A stretch of 64,000 bases of DNA from Pantoea cypripedii. GTDB lineage: Bacteria > Pseudomonadota > Gammaproteobacteria > Enterobacterales > Enterobacteriaceae. Positions 7,993-16,364 of this stretch are shown in pieces; position 1 is the stretch's first letter, and every line of letters begins with the position of its first letter. The position numbers and the translations under genes were made by a program. The notes under the pieces are model-generated. The model saw only the letters and a program-made list of their open reading frames with translations. It was not told the origin of the DNA and searched no databases. The stretch spans positions 691,604-755,603 of the forward strand of contig NZ_MLJI01000001.1 in the NCBI RefSeq assembly GCF_002095535.1, written 5' to 3'.

Positions 7993-9142
7993 GACGTTGC
8001 ACTCCTTGCTGATCAATCTGCTGATGGGTTAACCGATATTCCCGCAACACTTGTTCATCGGGCTGATAACCGAGGCCAGGGCGCTGGCTCAGATTAAAGC
8101 TCACCTCGGCAGGGAGATCGGGATAGAGTGGGGCAGCAAAATCGATCCACGGGATCTCCATTTTTACGCTCTCCGGCAACGCAGCCACCAGATGCGCCGT
8201 TGCCAGCATCCCCGCACCGTAATAGAAGCAGTGCGGCACCACACGCACACGATATTGTTGCGCCAGCTCGAACACATGCAGGGCCGCCGTGATGCCACCC
8301 ACTTTGGTGACGCTGGGTTGCACCACATCCACGGCACCACTTTCCAGCAGATTGACGAAACCAAAATCGCCATCGACATTTTCACCCGCCGCCAGCGGCA
8401 CGCCGACGCGGCGTAGCTCCGCCAGACCATCAAAATCATCCGGTGGCCAAATCGGTTCTTCCAGCCAGCCCAGTTCCAGCGACCGCAGTTCGTAAGCCTG
8501 CTGACTGGCCTGTTCGCGCGTCCACGGGCAGTTAACGTCCACCATCAGTTGTACATCGGCAGGCAGTGCGGCGCGTGCGGCGGCAATAGCGGGCTGGGCG
8601 GTTTCATGCAGCTTCATAGTGCGGAAACCCTGCTGGTGGGCGCGCTGCACCTGAGCGGCGACTTCCTGCGGATCGTTGGCGTAGCTCACCAGGCTGGCGT
8701 AACGCTCGATGCGCTGCCGCGTGGCTCCCAGCAGTTGCCATAGCGGTTGCTGGCGCTGCTGACCGAGCAGATCCCACAGGGCGATATCCATGGCCGATAA
8801 CGCGTAGCGTACCGGACCGCTGCGACCAAATGCATGCAAGGCCTGTTCGGCACTTTGCATCAGTGCTGCGATGGCCTGTTGGCTGTCGGGCAACTCCCGT
8901 TGCAGGAAAAACGGTGCCACCAGGCTGGACAGCGCCTGCTCGGTCACCGGATTCGCCAAATGCCCAAAACCTTCACCCCAGCCAACCAGTCCGGTGTCAC
9001 TGGTAACTTTTACCAGCAGCGTTTCCATCCGGCTGAGCGACGGCGAGGCGGCGTTAAAGGTGGTTTCCTGCTCCGCTGGTGGGCGTCGATGCGCATCAAA
9101 CGGGATCGCGATACGCATCACTTCGATCATAGTTATTTTCAT
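7985..9142 (-). CDS. Enolase-superfamily protein, mandelate racemase/muconate lactonizing subgroup, probable sugar-acid dehydratase
   Basis: 385 residues. Capping domain about 1-125, then the (beta/alpha)7-beta barrel. Probable metal ligands are Asp202 (VDVNCPW), Glu228 (GWLEEP) and Glu254 (AAGEN). The acid/base dyad would be His304 (VPHCF) with Asp272. The second-strand catalytic motif reads Lys177-Leu-His179, a KxH form in place of the KxK of mandelate racemase. GAGG precedes the ATG. It is the first gene of a two-gene operon with an ACS-type transporter. Family assignment is firm. Substrate is unknown, and dehydration or epimerisation of an aldonate or aldarate is inference. Confidence 0.82.
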   Translation of the reverse strand: MKITMIEVMRIAIPFDAHRRPPAEQETTFNAASPSLSRMETLLVKVTSDTGLVGWGEGFGHLANPVTEQALSSLVAPFFLQRELPDSQQAIAALMQSAEQALHAFGRSGPVRYALSAMDIALWDLLGQQRQQPLWQLLGATRQRIERYASLVSYANDPQEVAAQVQRAHQQGFRTMKLHETAQPAIAAARAALPADVQLMVDVNCPWTREQASQQAYELRSLELGWLEEPIWPPDDFDGLAELRRVGVPLAAGENVDGDFGFVNLLESGAVDVVQPSVTKVGGITAALHVFELAQQYRVRVVPHCFYYGAGMLATAHLVAALPESVKMEIPWIDFAAPLYPDLPAEVSFNLSQRPGLGYQPDEQVLREYRLTHQQIDQQGVQRHV

Positions 9143-9367
9143 GCCATAGACCTCAATAGGGGTAACGCCCGGCGTGAATAGTTATGAAGAATGCCGGGAC
9201 TGAGAGAGATAAGTCAGGTCAATAGCGAGTATAAAAAGCGGGCAAAGCGGCGACATCGGGCAACAGCCCAGGAGTGAAAGCGGATTCAGGCGAGTTTTTG
9301 GGCCGATCAACGGAGCAGGGTGCAGGGGATCACAAATAAAGGGAAATGCTGCTATGAATGACAACAA
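9143..9367. promoter_or_regulatory. Non-coding interval upstream of the sugar-acid operon
   Basis: 225 bases between the fic stop and the enolase-superfamily start, all neighbouring genes reading leftward. A 61-codon open frame on the minus strand (9182-9367) has no Shine-Dalgarno and resembles no family, so I do not call it. The region must hold the promoter of the enolase/MFS pair, but I could not place it confidently. Confidence 0.4.
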
Positions 9368-9964
9368 TCAGGCTTCATCAATAATAAAAACATGGTCCTG
9401 AAGTAGTTCATTCAGTGCTTCAGGCCCTTTTTCATAAGCGGCAATATTTGCTGCCAGCCAGTCATCAGCATTCAGGCCAGTCCAGTCAATACGAAAACCT
9501 GCATTCAGGGCGATATGCTCAAACAACACACGCAGGGAGCGACCATTTCCTTCCCGATAAGGATGGATGATGTTGAGTTCACCGTAATACCAGGACATTT
9601 TTTCGCAGAACCCGCCGTGCGTGAGGTCGTGAAGCCATAATTCACTCTCCATCTTGCGAAACAACCGTGCAGCTTCCCTCGTAATAAAAATCGGTTGGCA
9701 GAAGCGGGTATTACCTTTGCTGATAGCGATATCGCGTATTTCACCTGCCCAGTCATAGAGTTCGGCAAAAAGCGTGCGATGAATATCATTCAGTGTATCA
9801 AGTGAGAAAGGGGGCTGGGACAACCTGATATTTTGTACTGTGAGCGCCGTGACATTACGTTCAGCGTCTTCGAGTTGCTTACTGTCACGAATATTATAGC
9901 GATTGATTAAAACCAGTGAATCCGGGTAGCAGTAGTGGTCACTCCATGAGGAATAGCGGTCCAT
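9368..9964 (-). CDS. fic: Fic-domain toxin, protein AMP-transferase
   Basis: 198 residues (E. coli Fic 200). The active-site loop is HPYREGNGRS starting at His134, matching HxFxEGNGR except that Phe is replaced by Tyr. The anchor region NTRFCQP precedes it at about 85-91. Fic enzymes transfer AMP from ATP to target hydroxyls, and enterobacterial members of this class poison DNA gyrase and topoisomerase IV subunits. The start is two bases after the stop of the upstream antitoxin gene. Base composition is visibly more AT-rich than the flanking genes, suggesting acquisition by transfer. Confidence 0.92.
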   Translation of the reverse strand: MDRYSSWSDHYCYPDSLVLINRYNIRDSKQLEDAERNVTALTVQNIRLSQPPFSLDTLNDIHRTLFAELYDWAGEIRDIAISKGNTRFCQPIFITREAARLFRKMESELWLHDLTHGGFCEKMSWYYGELNIIHPYREGNGRSLRVLFEHIALNAGFRIDWTGLNADDWLAANIAAYEKGPEALNELLQDHVFIIDEA

Positions 9965-9966
9965 CG

Positions 9967-10134
9967 TTATTTCTGCCGAAAATGTTTACGAACCTGATCC
10001 AGTGAAGTGAATGCAAGCTCTCTTGGAATATCAATGCCTTCCAGAGCTGAACTTGCGATGAAGTTGTTATATTTAGTCTGTTCGTAAATGATTTCCTGGC
10101 GCTTACCTGTACGGTTTTTTTGCGCTTTTCTCAT
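9967..10134 (-). CDS. YhfG/FicA-family antitoxin of the Fic toxin
   Basis: 55 residues from the ATG at 10134, with GGGAGA just upstream. This is the length I recall for E. coli YhfG. A longer in-frame version exists but starts further upstream without ribosome-binding signals. The protein is basic at its N-terminus and contains SSALEG, which fits the (S/T)xxxE(G/N) inhibitory motif whose Glu blocks ATP binding in the partner Fic protein. Position directly before fic is the standard antitoxin-toxin order. The function follows from family and context. Confidence 0.85.
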   Translation of the reverse strand: MRKAQKNRTGKRQEIIYEQTKYNNFIASSALEGIDIPRELAFTSLDQVRKHFRQK

Positions 10135-10158
10135 TTTCTTCTCCCGATGATAGTGAAT

Positions 10159-10186
10159 AATGAGGCACCGTTGGAGGTGCCTCATT
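10159..10186. terminator. Hairpin between ettA and the fic antitoxin gene
   Basis: 11-bp arms AATGAGGCACC / GGTGCCTCATT with a six-base loop. It lies 17 bases past the ettA stop. The T-tract on the minus strand is poor, so it may only attenuate transcription into the toxin-antitoxin pair. No separate promoter for that pair was evident between the hairpin and the antitoxin start. Confidence 0.5.
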
Positions 10187-10202
10187 TCATGCGTTAGCGT
10201 GC

Positions 10203-11870
10203 TTACTTCGCCATACGTTTGTACTTCATACGCTTCGGCTCCAGTGCATCGGCGCCGAGGGTGCGTTTTTTGTACTCTTCGTATTCGGTGAAGTTACCTT
10301 CGAAGAACTCCACTTTACCCTCATCCTGATAATCGATGATGTGGGTAGCGATACGGTCAAGGAACCAACGGTCATGCGAGATCACCATGGCACAGCCTGG
10401 GAATTCCAGCAGGGCGTTTTCCAGCGCGCGCAGGGTTTCGATATCGAGGTCGTTAGTCGGTTCATCGAGCAGCAGCAGGTTGCCGCCTACCTGTAACAGT
10501 TTTGCCAGGTGCAGACGACCGCGCTCACCACCAGACAGCTCGCCAACGCGTTTGCCCTGGTCGGTGCCTTTAAAGTTAAAGCGACCGACATAAGCACGGC
10601 TTGGCATTTCGGTGTTACCGATACGCATAATGTCCTGGCCGCCAGAAACTTCTTCCCACACGGTTTTGCTGCCATCCATCGCATCACGGAACTGATCAAC
10701 TGACGCCAGCTTAACGGTTTCGCCCAGCTCGATGCTGCCGGAATCCGGCTGTTCCTGACCCGACATCATACGGAACAGGGTGGATTTACCCGCGCCGTTC
10801 GGTCCGATAATCCCGACAATCGCGCCTTTCGGCAGCGAGAAGGACAGATCATCAATCAGCACACGATCACCATAGGATTTGCTCAGATTGCTGACTTCGA
10901 CCACCTTGTCACCGAGGCGTGCACCTGGTGGAATGAACAGTTCGTTGGTTTCGTTACGTTTCTGGTATTCGGTGTTGTTCAGCTCTTCAAAGCGTGCCAG
11001 ACGGGCCTTGCCCTTTGACTGACGGCCTTTCGCGCCCTGACGCACCCACTCCAGCTCTTTCTCAATCGATTTGCGACGAGCAGCTTCAGACGACGCTTCC
11101 TGCGCCAGACGCTGATCTTTCTGCTCCAGCCAGGAGGAGTAGTTACCTTCCCACGGAATACCTTCACCGCGGTCCAGCTCCAGAATCCAGCCAGCGACGT
11201 TGTCGAGGAAGTAACGGTCATGGGTGATCGCCACCACGGTGCCTTCGAAATCGTGCAGGAAACGTTCCAGCCACGCCACGGATTCTGCATCCAGGTGGTT
11301 GGTCGGTTCGTCGAGCAGCAGCATGTCTGGCTTTTCCAGCAGCAGACGGCACAGCGCAACACGTCGGCGCTCACCACCGGACAGGTTAGCGATTTTCGCA
11401 TCCCAGTCTGGCAGACGCATCGCGTCAGCCGCACGGTTCAGCTGCGTTTCGAGGTTGTGGCCGTCGTGCGCGTGGATCACTTCTTCCAGACGGCCCTGTT
11501 CGGCGGCCAGCTTGTCAAAATCTGCATCCGGATCGGCGTACAGTGCGTAGACTTCGTCGAGACGCTTCAGTGCGCCAACCACTTCGGACACCGCTTCCTC
11601 AACGGATTCACGCACGGTGTGTTCCGGGTTGAGCTGCGGTTCCTGCGGCAGGTAGCCGACTTTAATACCCGGCTGCGGGCGCGCTTCCCCTTCGATATCT
11701 TTATCAATCCCGGCCATGATGCGCAGCAGGGTAGATTTACCCGCGCCGTTCAGGCCGAGGACACCAATTTTTGCCCCAGGGAAAAAGCTGAGAGAGATAT
11801 TCTTCAGAATATGACGCTTCGGCGGAACCACTTTGCCGACGCGATGCATGCTATAGACGAATTGAGCCAC
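10203..11870 (-). CDS. ettA: EttA, energy-dependent translational throttle ABC-F ATPase
   Basis: 555 residues, the same length as E. coli EttA (YjjK). It is a cytosolic ABC-F protein with two nucleotide-binding domains: Walker A GLNGAGKST at 39-47 and GPNGAGKST near 351. Signatures are LSGGERRRV and LSGGERGRL, joined by the basic, helical ABC-F linker (about 240-310). It binds the ribosomal E site and gates the first elongation step according to the ATP/ADP ratio. The start codon is GTG with AGGAG upstream. The E. coli neighbours nadR and slt are here separated from it by accessory DNA on both sides. Confidence 0.97.
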   Translation of the reverse strand: MAQFVYSMHRVGKVVPPKRHILKNISLSFFPGAKIGVLGLNGAGKSTLLRIMAGIDKDIEGEARPQPGIKVGYLPQEPQLNPEHTVRESVEEAVSEVVGALKRLDEVYALYADPDADFDKLAAEQGRLEEVIHAHDGHNLETQLNRAADAMRLPDWDAKIANLSGGERRRVALCRLLLEKPDMLLLDEPTNHLDAESVAWLERFLHDFEGTVVAITHDRYFLDNVAGWILELDRGEGIPWEGNYSSWLEQKDQRLAQEASSEAARRKSIEKELEWVRQGAKGRQSKGKARLARFEELNNTEYQKRNETNELFIPPGARLGDKVVEVSNLSKSYGDRVLIDDLSFSLPKGAIVGIIGPNGAGKSTLFRMMSGQEQPDSGSIELGETVKLASVDQFRDAMDGSKTVWEEVSGGQDIMRIGNTEMPSRAYVGRFNFKGTDQGKRVGELSGGERGRLHLAKLLQVGGNLLLLDEPTNDLDIETLRALENALLEFPGCAMVISHDRWFLDRIATHIIDYQDEGKVEFFEGNFTEYEEYKKRTLGADALEPKRMKYKRMAK

Positions 11871-11983
11871 GTTGTATGGAACTCCTGGTCTGTGGAGGTG
11901 AACGTCAGATGCTGAAGTTTAGCCGTTTTCCCGTGGTATTCACAGCCACGCGACGGTGAAACTCGCCGGAAGTGGATAACTGA

Positions 11984-12013
11984 TTGATTCTCACTCAGCC
12001 GCCGGACTATGCT
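11984..12013 (+). promoter_or_regulatory. Possible sigma-70 promoter of the hydroxyacid dehydrogenase gene
   Basis: TTGATT and TATGCT separated by 18 bp, ending about 30 bp before the start codon. Matches are imperfect; low confidence. Confidence 0.35.
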
Positions 12014-12044
12014 GCCTTTTTGCCTTAAAACGGGAGGAGGTGCG

Positions 12045-12992
12045 ATGAGAGTGCTGATTGCTGCGGATGAACATGCCTGGGGCGGATTGATACCGTCGAT
12101 TCGTCAGACATTACCCGACGTCGAATTTGTGGCGTCTGCCGGTCATGCGGCGGAAAGCCTGGCGGGATTTGATGCGCTGGTGCCCGGCATGTGTCGGGTG
12201 GATGCACGGCTGCTGGCCACCGCCGATCGCCTGAAACTGATCCAGCAGGCGGGTGTCGGGCTGGAAGGCGTCGATATCGATGCGGCAAAGAAGGCTGGCG
12301 TTATGGTGGCGAACGTCCCCTCCGACCATTCCGGCAATGCTGACTCGGTGGCGGAGCTGGGCATTTGGATGATGATTGGTCTGGCGCGTCGCCAGCAGGA
12401 AATCGCCCAGTGTCTGGCGCAGCAACGCCTCGGACAACCGATTGGCATGGGGCTGATGGGCAAAACCGTGGGCCTGGTGGGCCTGGGCGGCATCGGTAAA
12501 GCGCTGGCGAAGCGTCTCGCGCCCTTTGGCATGCGTATGATTGGCGTGAAACGTGAAGCCGATGAGGCCTTTGCACGTCAGCATCAGCTCGACTGGGCAG
12601 GTGGTATCGGCCAGTTGCCACAGCTGCTGGCGGAGTCTGATTTTGTGGTGTTGAGCCTGCCGGATAGCGCCGAGACGCACCACATCATCGACGCCGCCGC
12701 GCTGGCGCAGATGAAGCCAGACAGCTTCCTGGTAAACCTTGGACGTGGCGGCCTGATCGACAAAGCGGCGTTTCTCGCGGCGCTGGAGAATAAAACCCTG
12801 GCCGGTGCCGGATTAGATGTGTTCTGGCAGGAGCCGCCGGACCCGAACGATGCGGTGTTCCGTCACAACGTGATTGCCACGCCACATATCGGTGGCGTCA
12901 CCGATATCTCACTGGCGGGCAATATCAAAGGGGTGTGCGATAACCTGCGTCGTCTGCGCGATGGCGAAGCGGTGGTCGATCGCTGGGCTTAA
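12045..12992 (+). CDS. D-isomer-specific 2-hydroxyacid dehydrogenase, NAD(P)-dependent
   Basis: 315 residues. The Rossmann fingerprint VGLGGIGK lies at 145-152. The catalytic residues of the family are present: Arg234 (NLGRGG), Glu263 (WQEPP) and His281 (TPHIGG). Such enzymes reduce 2-keto acids or phosphoglycerate-like substrates. ATG 12045 is preceded by GGGAGGAGG at 12032-12040, an unusually strong site, and is preferred over an in-frame ATG 36 bases upstream. It is convergent with deoR, with stop codons overlapping in TTAA. Exact substrate cannot be read from sequence. It is not the standard SerA because no ACT domain is present. Confidence 0.87.
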   Translation: MRVLIAADEHAWGGLIPSIRQTLPDVEFVASAGHAAESLAGFDALVPGMCRVDARLLATADRLKLIQQAGVGLEGVDIDAAKKAGVMVANVPSDHSGNADSVAELGIWMMIGLARRQQEIAQCLAQQRLGQPIGMGLMGKTVGLVGLGGIGKALAKRLAPFGMRMIGVKREADEAFARQHQLDWAGGIGQLPQLLAESDFVVLSLPDSAETHHIIDAAALAQMKPDSFLVNLGRGGLIDKAAFLAALENKTLAGAGLDVFWQEPPDPNDAVFRHNVIATPHIGGVTDISLAGNIKGVCDNLRRLRDGEAVVDRWA

Positions 12993-13753
12993 CCACAACA
13001 TAGCTTCACCTCTGCCGCCTGCATCACTTTCAGTAACGCGGGCGGCGGCGGGCTGTCGCTGACCAGAATATCAAACAGCGAAAAATCGCCGATGCGGGCA
13101 GGCAGCACCTTGCCGTATTTGCTGCTGTCACCCACCATGATGCGCGTCTGCGCCCGTTGCAACGCCAGATGTTTAATCGGCAGCTCATTCAGGTTGTAGC
13201 AGGTCGCCCCCTGACGCACATCCATCCCGGCGGCGGAGATAAAGGCTTTGGTCGGGCAGAGCGCGTCCAGCACCGTGACTTGCTCCAGCGGGGTAAACAC
13301 CGCGTTATCGGCATGAAATTCCCCGCCCGATAAAATCACCCGACAGTTCGGTTTCTCCTTCAGCGCCAGAAAGGTATTGATGGCGCTGCAAATGGCGGTG
13401 AACGGCAGGTCATGGTCGATGGCATCCACCACCAGCGGCAGCGTGGTGCCGCAGTCGAAAAACACCGTATCGTTAGGCTCAATCAAGGCAGCCGCATACT
13501 GAGCCAGCTGCTGCTTTTTGCTCACGTTGAGGTTCTGCTGATCGCTGACAAAGTAATGCGCGATATGCTGACGCGGGTCACGCATGATATAGCCACCCAG
13601 CAGCACCACGCCGCTGGCTGGCGTCGGCAGATCGCGGCGAATGGTCATTTCTGACACGCCCAGCAGCTGCGCGGCTTCTTTCAGATGCAGTTTATCGGTG
13701 CGCTTCAGCGCCTGTGCCAGGCGGGTGATGCGGTCATCGCGGCGGGTTTCCAT
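12989..13753 (-). CDS. deoR: DeoR, deoxyribonucleoside-regulon repressor
   Basis: 254 residues (E. coli DeoR 252). N-terminal METRR followed by a helix-turn-helix at about 20-42 (KLHLKEAAQLLGVSEMTIRR) and a C-terminal sugar-phosphate sensor domain with FFDCGTT and GGEFHA. The similarity extends over the whole protein to E. coli DeoR, which represses deoCABD and is released by deoxyribose 5-phosphate. The METRR start fits E. coli, though its Shine-Dalgarno is weak (AGGA 11 bases away). None of deoC, deoA, deoB or deoD is in the window, although in E. coli they lie in this chromosomal arc. Confidence 0.85.
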   Translation of the reverse strand: METRRDDRITRLAQALKRTDKLHLKEAAQLLGVSEMTIRRDLPTPASGVVLLGGYIMRDPRQHIAHYFVSDQQNLNVSKKQQLAQYAAALIEPNDTVFFDCGTTLPLVVDAIDHDLPFTAICSAINTFLALKEKPNCRVILSGGEFHADNAVFTPLEQVTVLDALCPTKAFISAAGMDVRQGATCYNLNELPIKHLALQRAQTRIMVGDSSKYGKVLPARIGDFSLFDILVSDSPPPPALLKVMQAAEVKLCCG

Positions 13754-13803
13754 CTCTCGGTTTTTCCTGGAAAAAACATACGCCATGTTAACCAGAAATC
13801 ACC

Positions 13804-14502
13804 TCAAATCGCCACCAGTCCGCGTACCCCATCGGCTTCCATTGCCTCACCCCGTCCACGCTGCACGATTTCGCCGCGTGACATCACCAGATAGCTGTCG
13901 GCCAGCTCGGCGGCAAAGTCGTAAAACTGCTCCACCAGCAGGATCTCCATATCGCCGCGCTGGGCCAGCTGACGGATCACCGCGCCGATCTCTTTGATCA
14001 CTGAGGGCTGGATCCCTTCGGTGGGTTCATCGAGGATCAACAGCTGCGGTTTGCAGGCGAGGGCGCGGCCAATCGCCAGCTGCTGCTGCTGACCACCGGA
14101 AAGATCGCCGCCGCGGCGTGCCTTCATTTCGCGCAGCACCGGGAACAGCTGATAAATCTCCTCCGGCACCGCTTTAGCCTGCGCCCCTGAAAAGCGCGCC
14201 AGCCCCATCAGCAGGTTTTCTTCCACCGTCAGACGCGGGAAGATTTCCCGCCCCTGTGGCACGTAAGCAATCCCGGACTGCACGCGCTGATGCGGTTTGC
14301 GGCTGTTGATCACTTTATCCTGCCAGCGGATTTCACCGGATTTGGCCGGAATCAGCCCCATCAGGCACTTCAGCAGCGTGGTTTTCCCCACGCCATTGCG
14401 CCCCAGCAGACAGGTGATTTCACCGGTTTTCGCTTCGAACGACAGGCCACGCAGAATATGGCTGCCGCCGTAATATTGATTCAGTTCCGATACCTGTAAC
14501 AT
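13804..14502 (-). CDS. urtE: UrtE, urea ABC transporter ATP-binding protein
   Basis: 232 residues, LivF-like ABC ATPase: Walker A GRNGVGKT at 34-41, signature DLSGGQQQQ, Walker B LLILDEP. One of the two ATPases powering the urea importer at the inner face of the membrane. It starts one base after the urtD stop and is the last gene of the operon, 50 bases from deoR. Subtype is called from the five-gene order A-B-C-D-E beside urea carboxylase. By sequence alone it could be any branched-chain-type importer ATPase. Confidence 0.9.
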   Translation of the reverse strand: MLQVSELNQYYGGSHILRGLSFEAKTGEITCLLGRNGVGKTTLLKCLMGLIPAKSGEIRWQDKVINSRKPHQRVQSGIAYVPQGREIFPRLTVEENLLMGLARFSGAQAKAVPEEIYQLFPVLREMKARRGGDLSGGQQQQLAIGRALACKPQLLILDEPTEGIQPSVIKEIGAVIRQLAQRGDMEILLVEQFYDFAAELADSYLVMSRGEIVQRGRGEAMEADGVRGLVAI

Positions 14503-14503
14503 C

Positions 14504-15295
14504 TCAGCGCCCCAGATAAACGTCGATAACCCGATCGTCGGCCTGCACTTCGCGCAACGATCCCTCGGCCAGTACCTGCCCCTGATGCAGCACCGTCACA
14601 TGATCGGCGATGGTCTCGACAAACCCCATGTCGTGTTCCACCACCATCAGCGAATGCTTACCGGCGAGGCTACGGAACAGCTCGGCGGTGTACTCGGTTT
14701 CCGCATCGGTCATACCCGCCGCCGGTTCATCCAGCAGCAACAGATGTGGGTCCTGCACCAGCAACATGCCGATCTCAAGAAACTGTTTTTGCCCGTGCGA
14801 CAGCAAACCCGCTTTGCGCTGGCGTTCAGCGCCGAGCCGCAGCAGCTTCAGCACCTCGTCGATGCGATCCTGCTGTTCGCTGCTGAGGCGGGCACGCAAA
14901 CTGGCCCACACCGATTTGTTATTTTTCAGCGCGATTTCGAGGTTTTCGAACACCGTCAGCGCTTCAAATACCGTGGGTTTCTGGAACTTGCGGCCAATCC
15001 CGGCGTGTGCGATCTCCACCGGCGACAGGCGGGTGAGATCGGTATCCTGGTCATAGATCACCCGGCCATTATCCGGGCGGGTTTTGCCGGTGATCACGTC
15101 CATCAGCGTAGTTTTCCCTGCACCGTTGGGGCCGATGACGCAGCGCAACTCGCCAACGCCAATTTGCAACGACAGATCGGTCAGTGCACGGAAGCCATCG
15201 AACGAGACATTAATGTTTTCCAGCAGCAGTACCGGATCGCTTTGATCACGATGGCGATCCGCCGGGTGCGGTTGGGTAAAAAGTTGTTCAGTCAT
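14504..15295 (-). CDS. urtD: UrtD, urea ABC transporter ATP-binding protein
   Basis: 263 residues from ATG 15295, which has GGAGG five bases upstream. An in-frame start 24 bases earlier lacks support. LivG-like ATPase: Walker A GPNGAGKTT with Lys61, GLLSHGQKQ signature variant, Walker B LLLLDEPAAGM. It overlaps the end of urtC by 8 bp, so translation is likely coupled. An N-terminal extension of about 20 polar residues precedes the ABC fold. Confidence 0.9.
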   Translation of the reverse strand: MTEQLFTQPHPADRHRDQSDPVLLLENINVSFDGFRALTDLSLQIGVGELRCVIGPNGAGKTTLMDVITGKTRPDNGRVIYDQDTDLTRLSPVEIAHAGIGRKFQKPTVFEALTVFENLEIALKNNKSVWASLRARLSSEQQDRIDEVLKLLRLGAERQRKAGLLSHGQKQFLEIGMLLVQDPHLLLLDEPAAGMTDAETEYTAELFRSLAGKHSLMVVEHDMGFVETIADHVTVLHQGQVLAEGSLREVQADDRVIDVYLGR

Positions 15296-16364
15296 CTCGC
15301 CTCCGGCGCAGCAGACCAATCACGCCACGCGGCAGGAACAGCGTGACGAGGATAAACATCAGGCCAAGGAAGAACAGCCAGTACTCCGGGAACGCCACGG
15401 TGAACCAGCTTTTGGCTCCGTTAACAATCGCCGCGCCGAGCAGCGGACCGATCAGCGTGCCGCGTCCACCCAGTGCTACCCAGATTGCGGCTTCGATCGA
15501 GTTGGTCGGGGACATTTCGCTTGGGTTGATGATGCCGACCTGCGGCACATACAGCGCGCCTGCCAGGCCGCACAGCACGGCGGAGAGCGTCCAGACAAAT
15601 AATTTAAAGCCGCGTGGATCGTAACCGATGAACATCAGGCGGTTTTCCGCATCACGCACTGCGGTCAGCACCCGGCCAAACTTGCTGCGCGCCAGGGCAA
15701 AACCGATGCCGAGGCTGACCAGCAACAACAGGACGGTGGCGACAAACAGGCCGATACGCGTGCTGGTGGCGGTGACGTTAAAGCCGAGCAGGGTGGTGAA
15801 GCCGGTAAAACCGTTGTTGCCGCCAAAGCCGGTTTCGTTGCGGAAAAACAGCAGCATCCCGGCGTAGGTCAGCGCCTGAGTCATGATCGAGAAGTAGACG
15901 CCTTTGATCTTCGAACGGAAGGCAAAGAAGCCAAACACCAGCGCCAGCAGACCGGGCACCAGCACGATCAGGCACAGCGCCCAGGCGAAGTGCTGAGTAC
16001 CGGCCCAGAACCACGGCAGCTGATTCCACGACAGGAACGACATAAAGGCGGGCAGGCCGTCCCCCGATGCCTGACGCATCAGATACATCCCCATGCCGTA
16101 GCCGCCGAGGGCGAAGAACAGGCCGTGGCCGAGAGACAGCAGCCCGGCATAGCCCCATACCAGATCAAGCGCCACCGCAACGATGGCATAGCACAGGATC
16201 TTGCCGACCAGCGTCAGGGTGTAGGTGGAAAGTGCCAGCGGGTGGCTGGCGGGCAGCAGCGCAAAGAACGGCATGATCAGCAGCAGCAGGGCGATGAGCA
16301 CGCCGAGGCTGAGGGTCAGGCGCGGCGCTTTGCGCGCGGCGGTTAAGGTTAGCGGCTGGCTCAT
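15288..16364 (-). CDS. urtC: UrtC, urea ABC transporter permease
   Basis: 358 residues, LivM-like permease with about eight to ten membrane spans after a short cytoplasmic N-terminus. It carries the DLVWGYAGLLSLGHG motif characteristic of this permease class. The start codon overlaps the urtB stop by one base (TGATG), and the end overlaps urtD. Forms the transmembrane channel with UrtB. Confidence 0.92.
   Translation of the reverse strand: MSQPLTLTAARKAPRLTLSLGVLIALLLLIMPFFALLPASHPLALSTYTLTLVGKILCYAIVAVALDLVWGYAGLLSLGHGLFFALGGYGMGMYLMRQASGDGLPAFMSFLSWNQLPWFWAGTQHFAWALCLIVLVPGLLALVFGFFAFRSKIKGVYFSIMTQALTYAGMLLFFRNETGFGGNNGFTGFTTLLGFNVTATSTRIGLFVATVLLLLVSLGIGFALARSKFGRVLTAVRDAENRLMFIGYDPRGFKLFVWTLSAVLCGLAGALYVPQVGIINPSEMSPTNSIEAAIWVALGGRGTLIGPLLGAAIVNGAKSWFTVAFPEYWLFFLGLMFILVTLFLPRGVIGLLRRRRDD

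Noticed and set aside
9182..9367. 61-codon minus-strand open frame after fic
   Set aside because: No ribosome-binding site and Pro/Leu-rich random-looking sequence.
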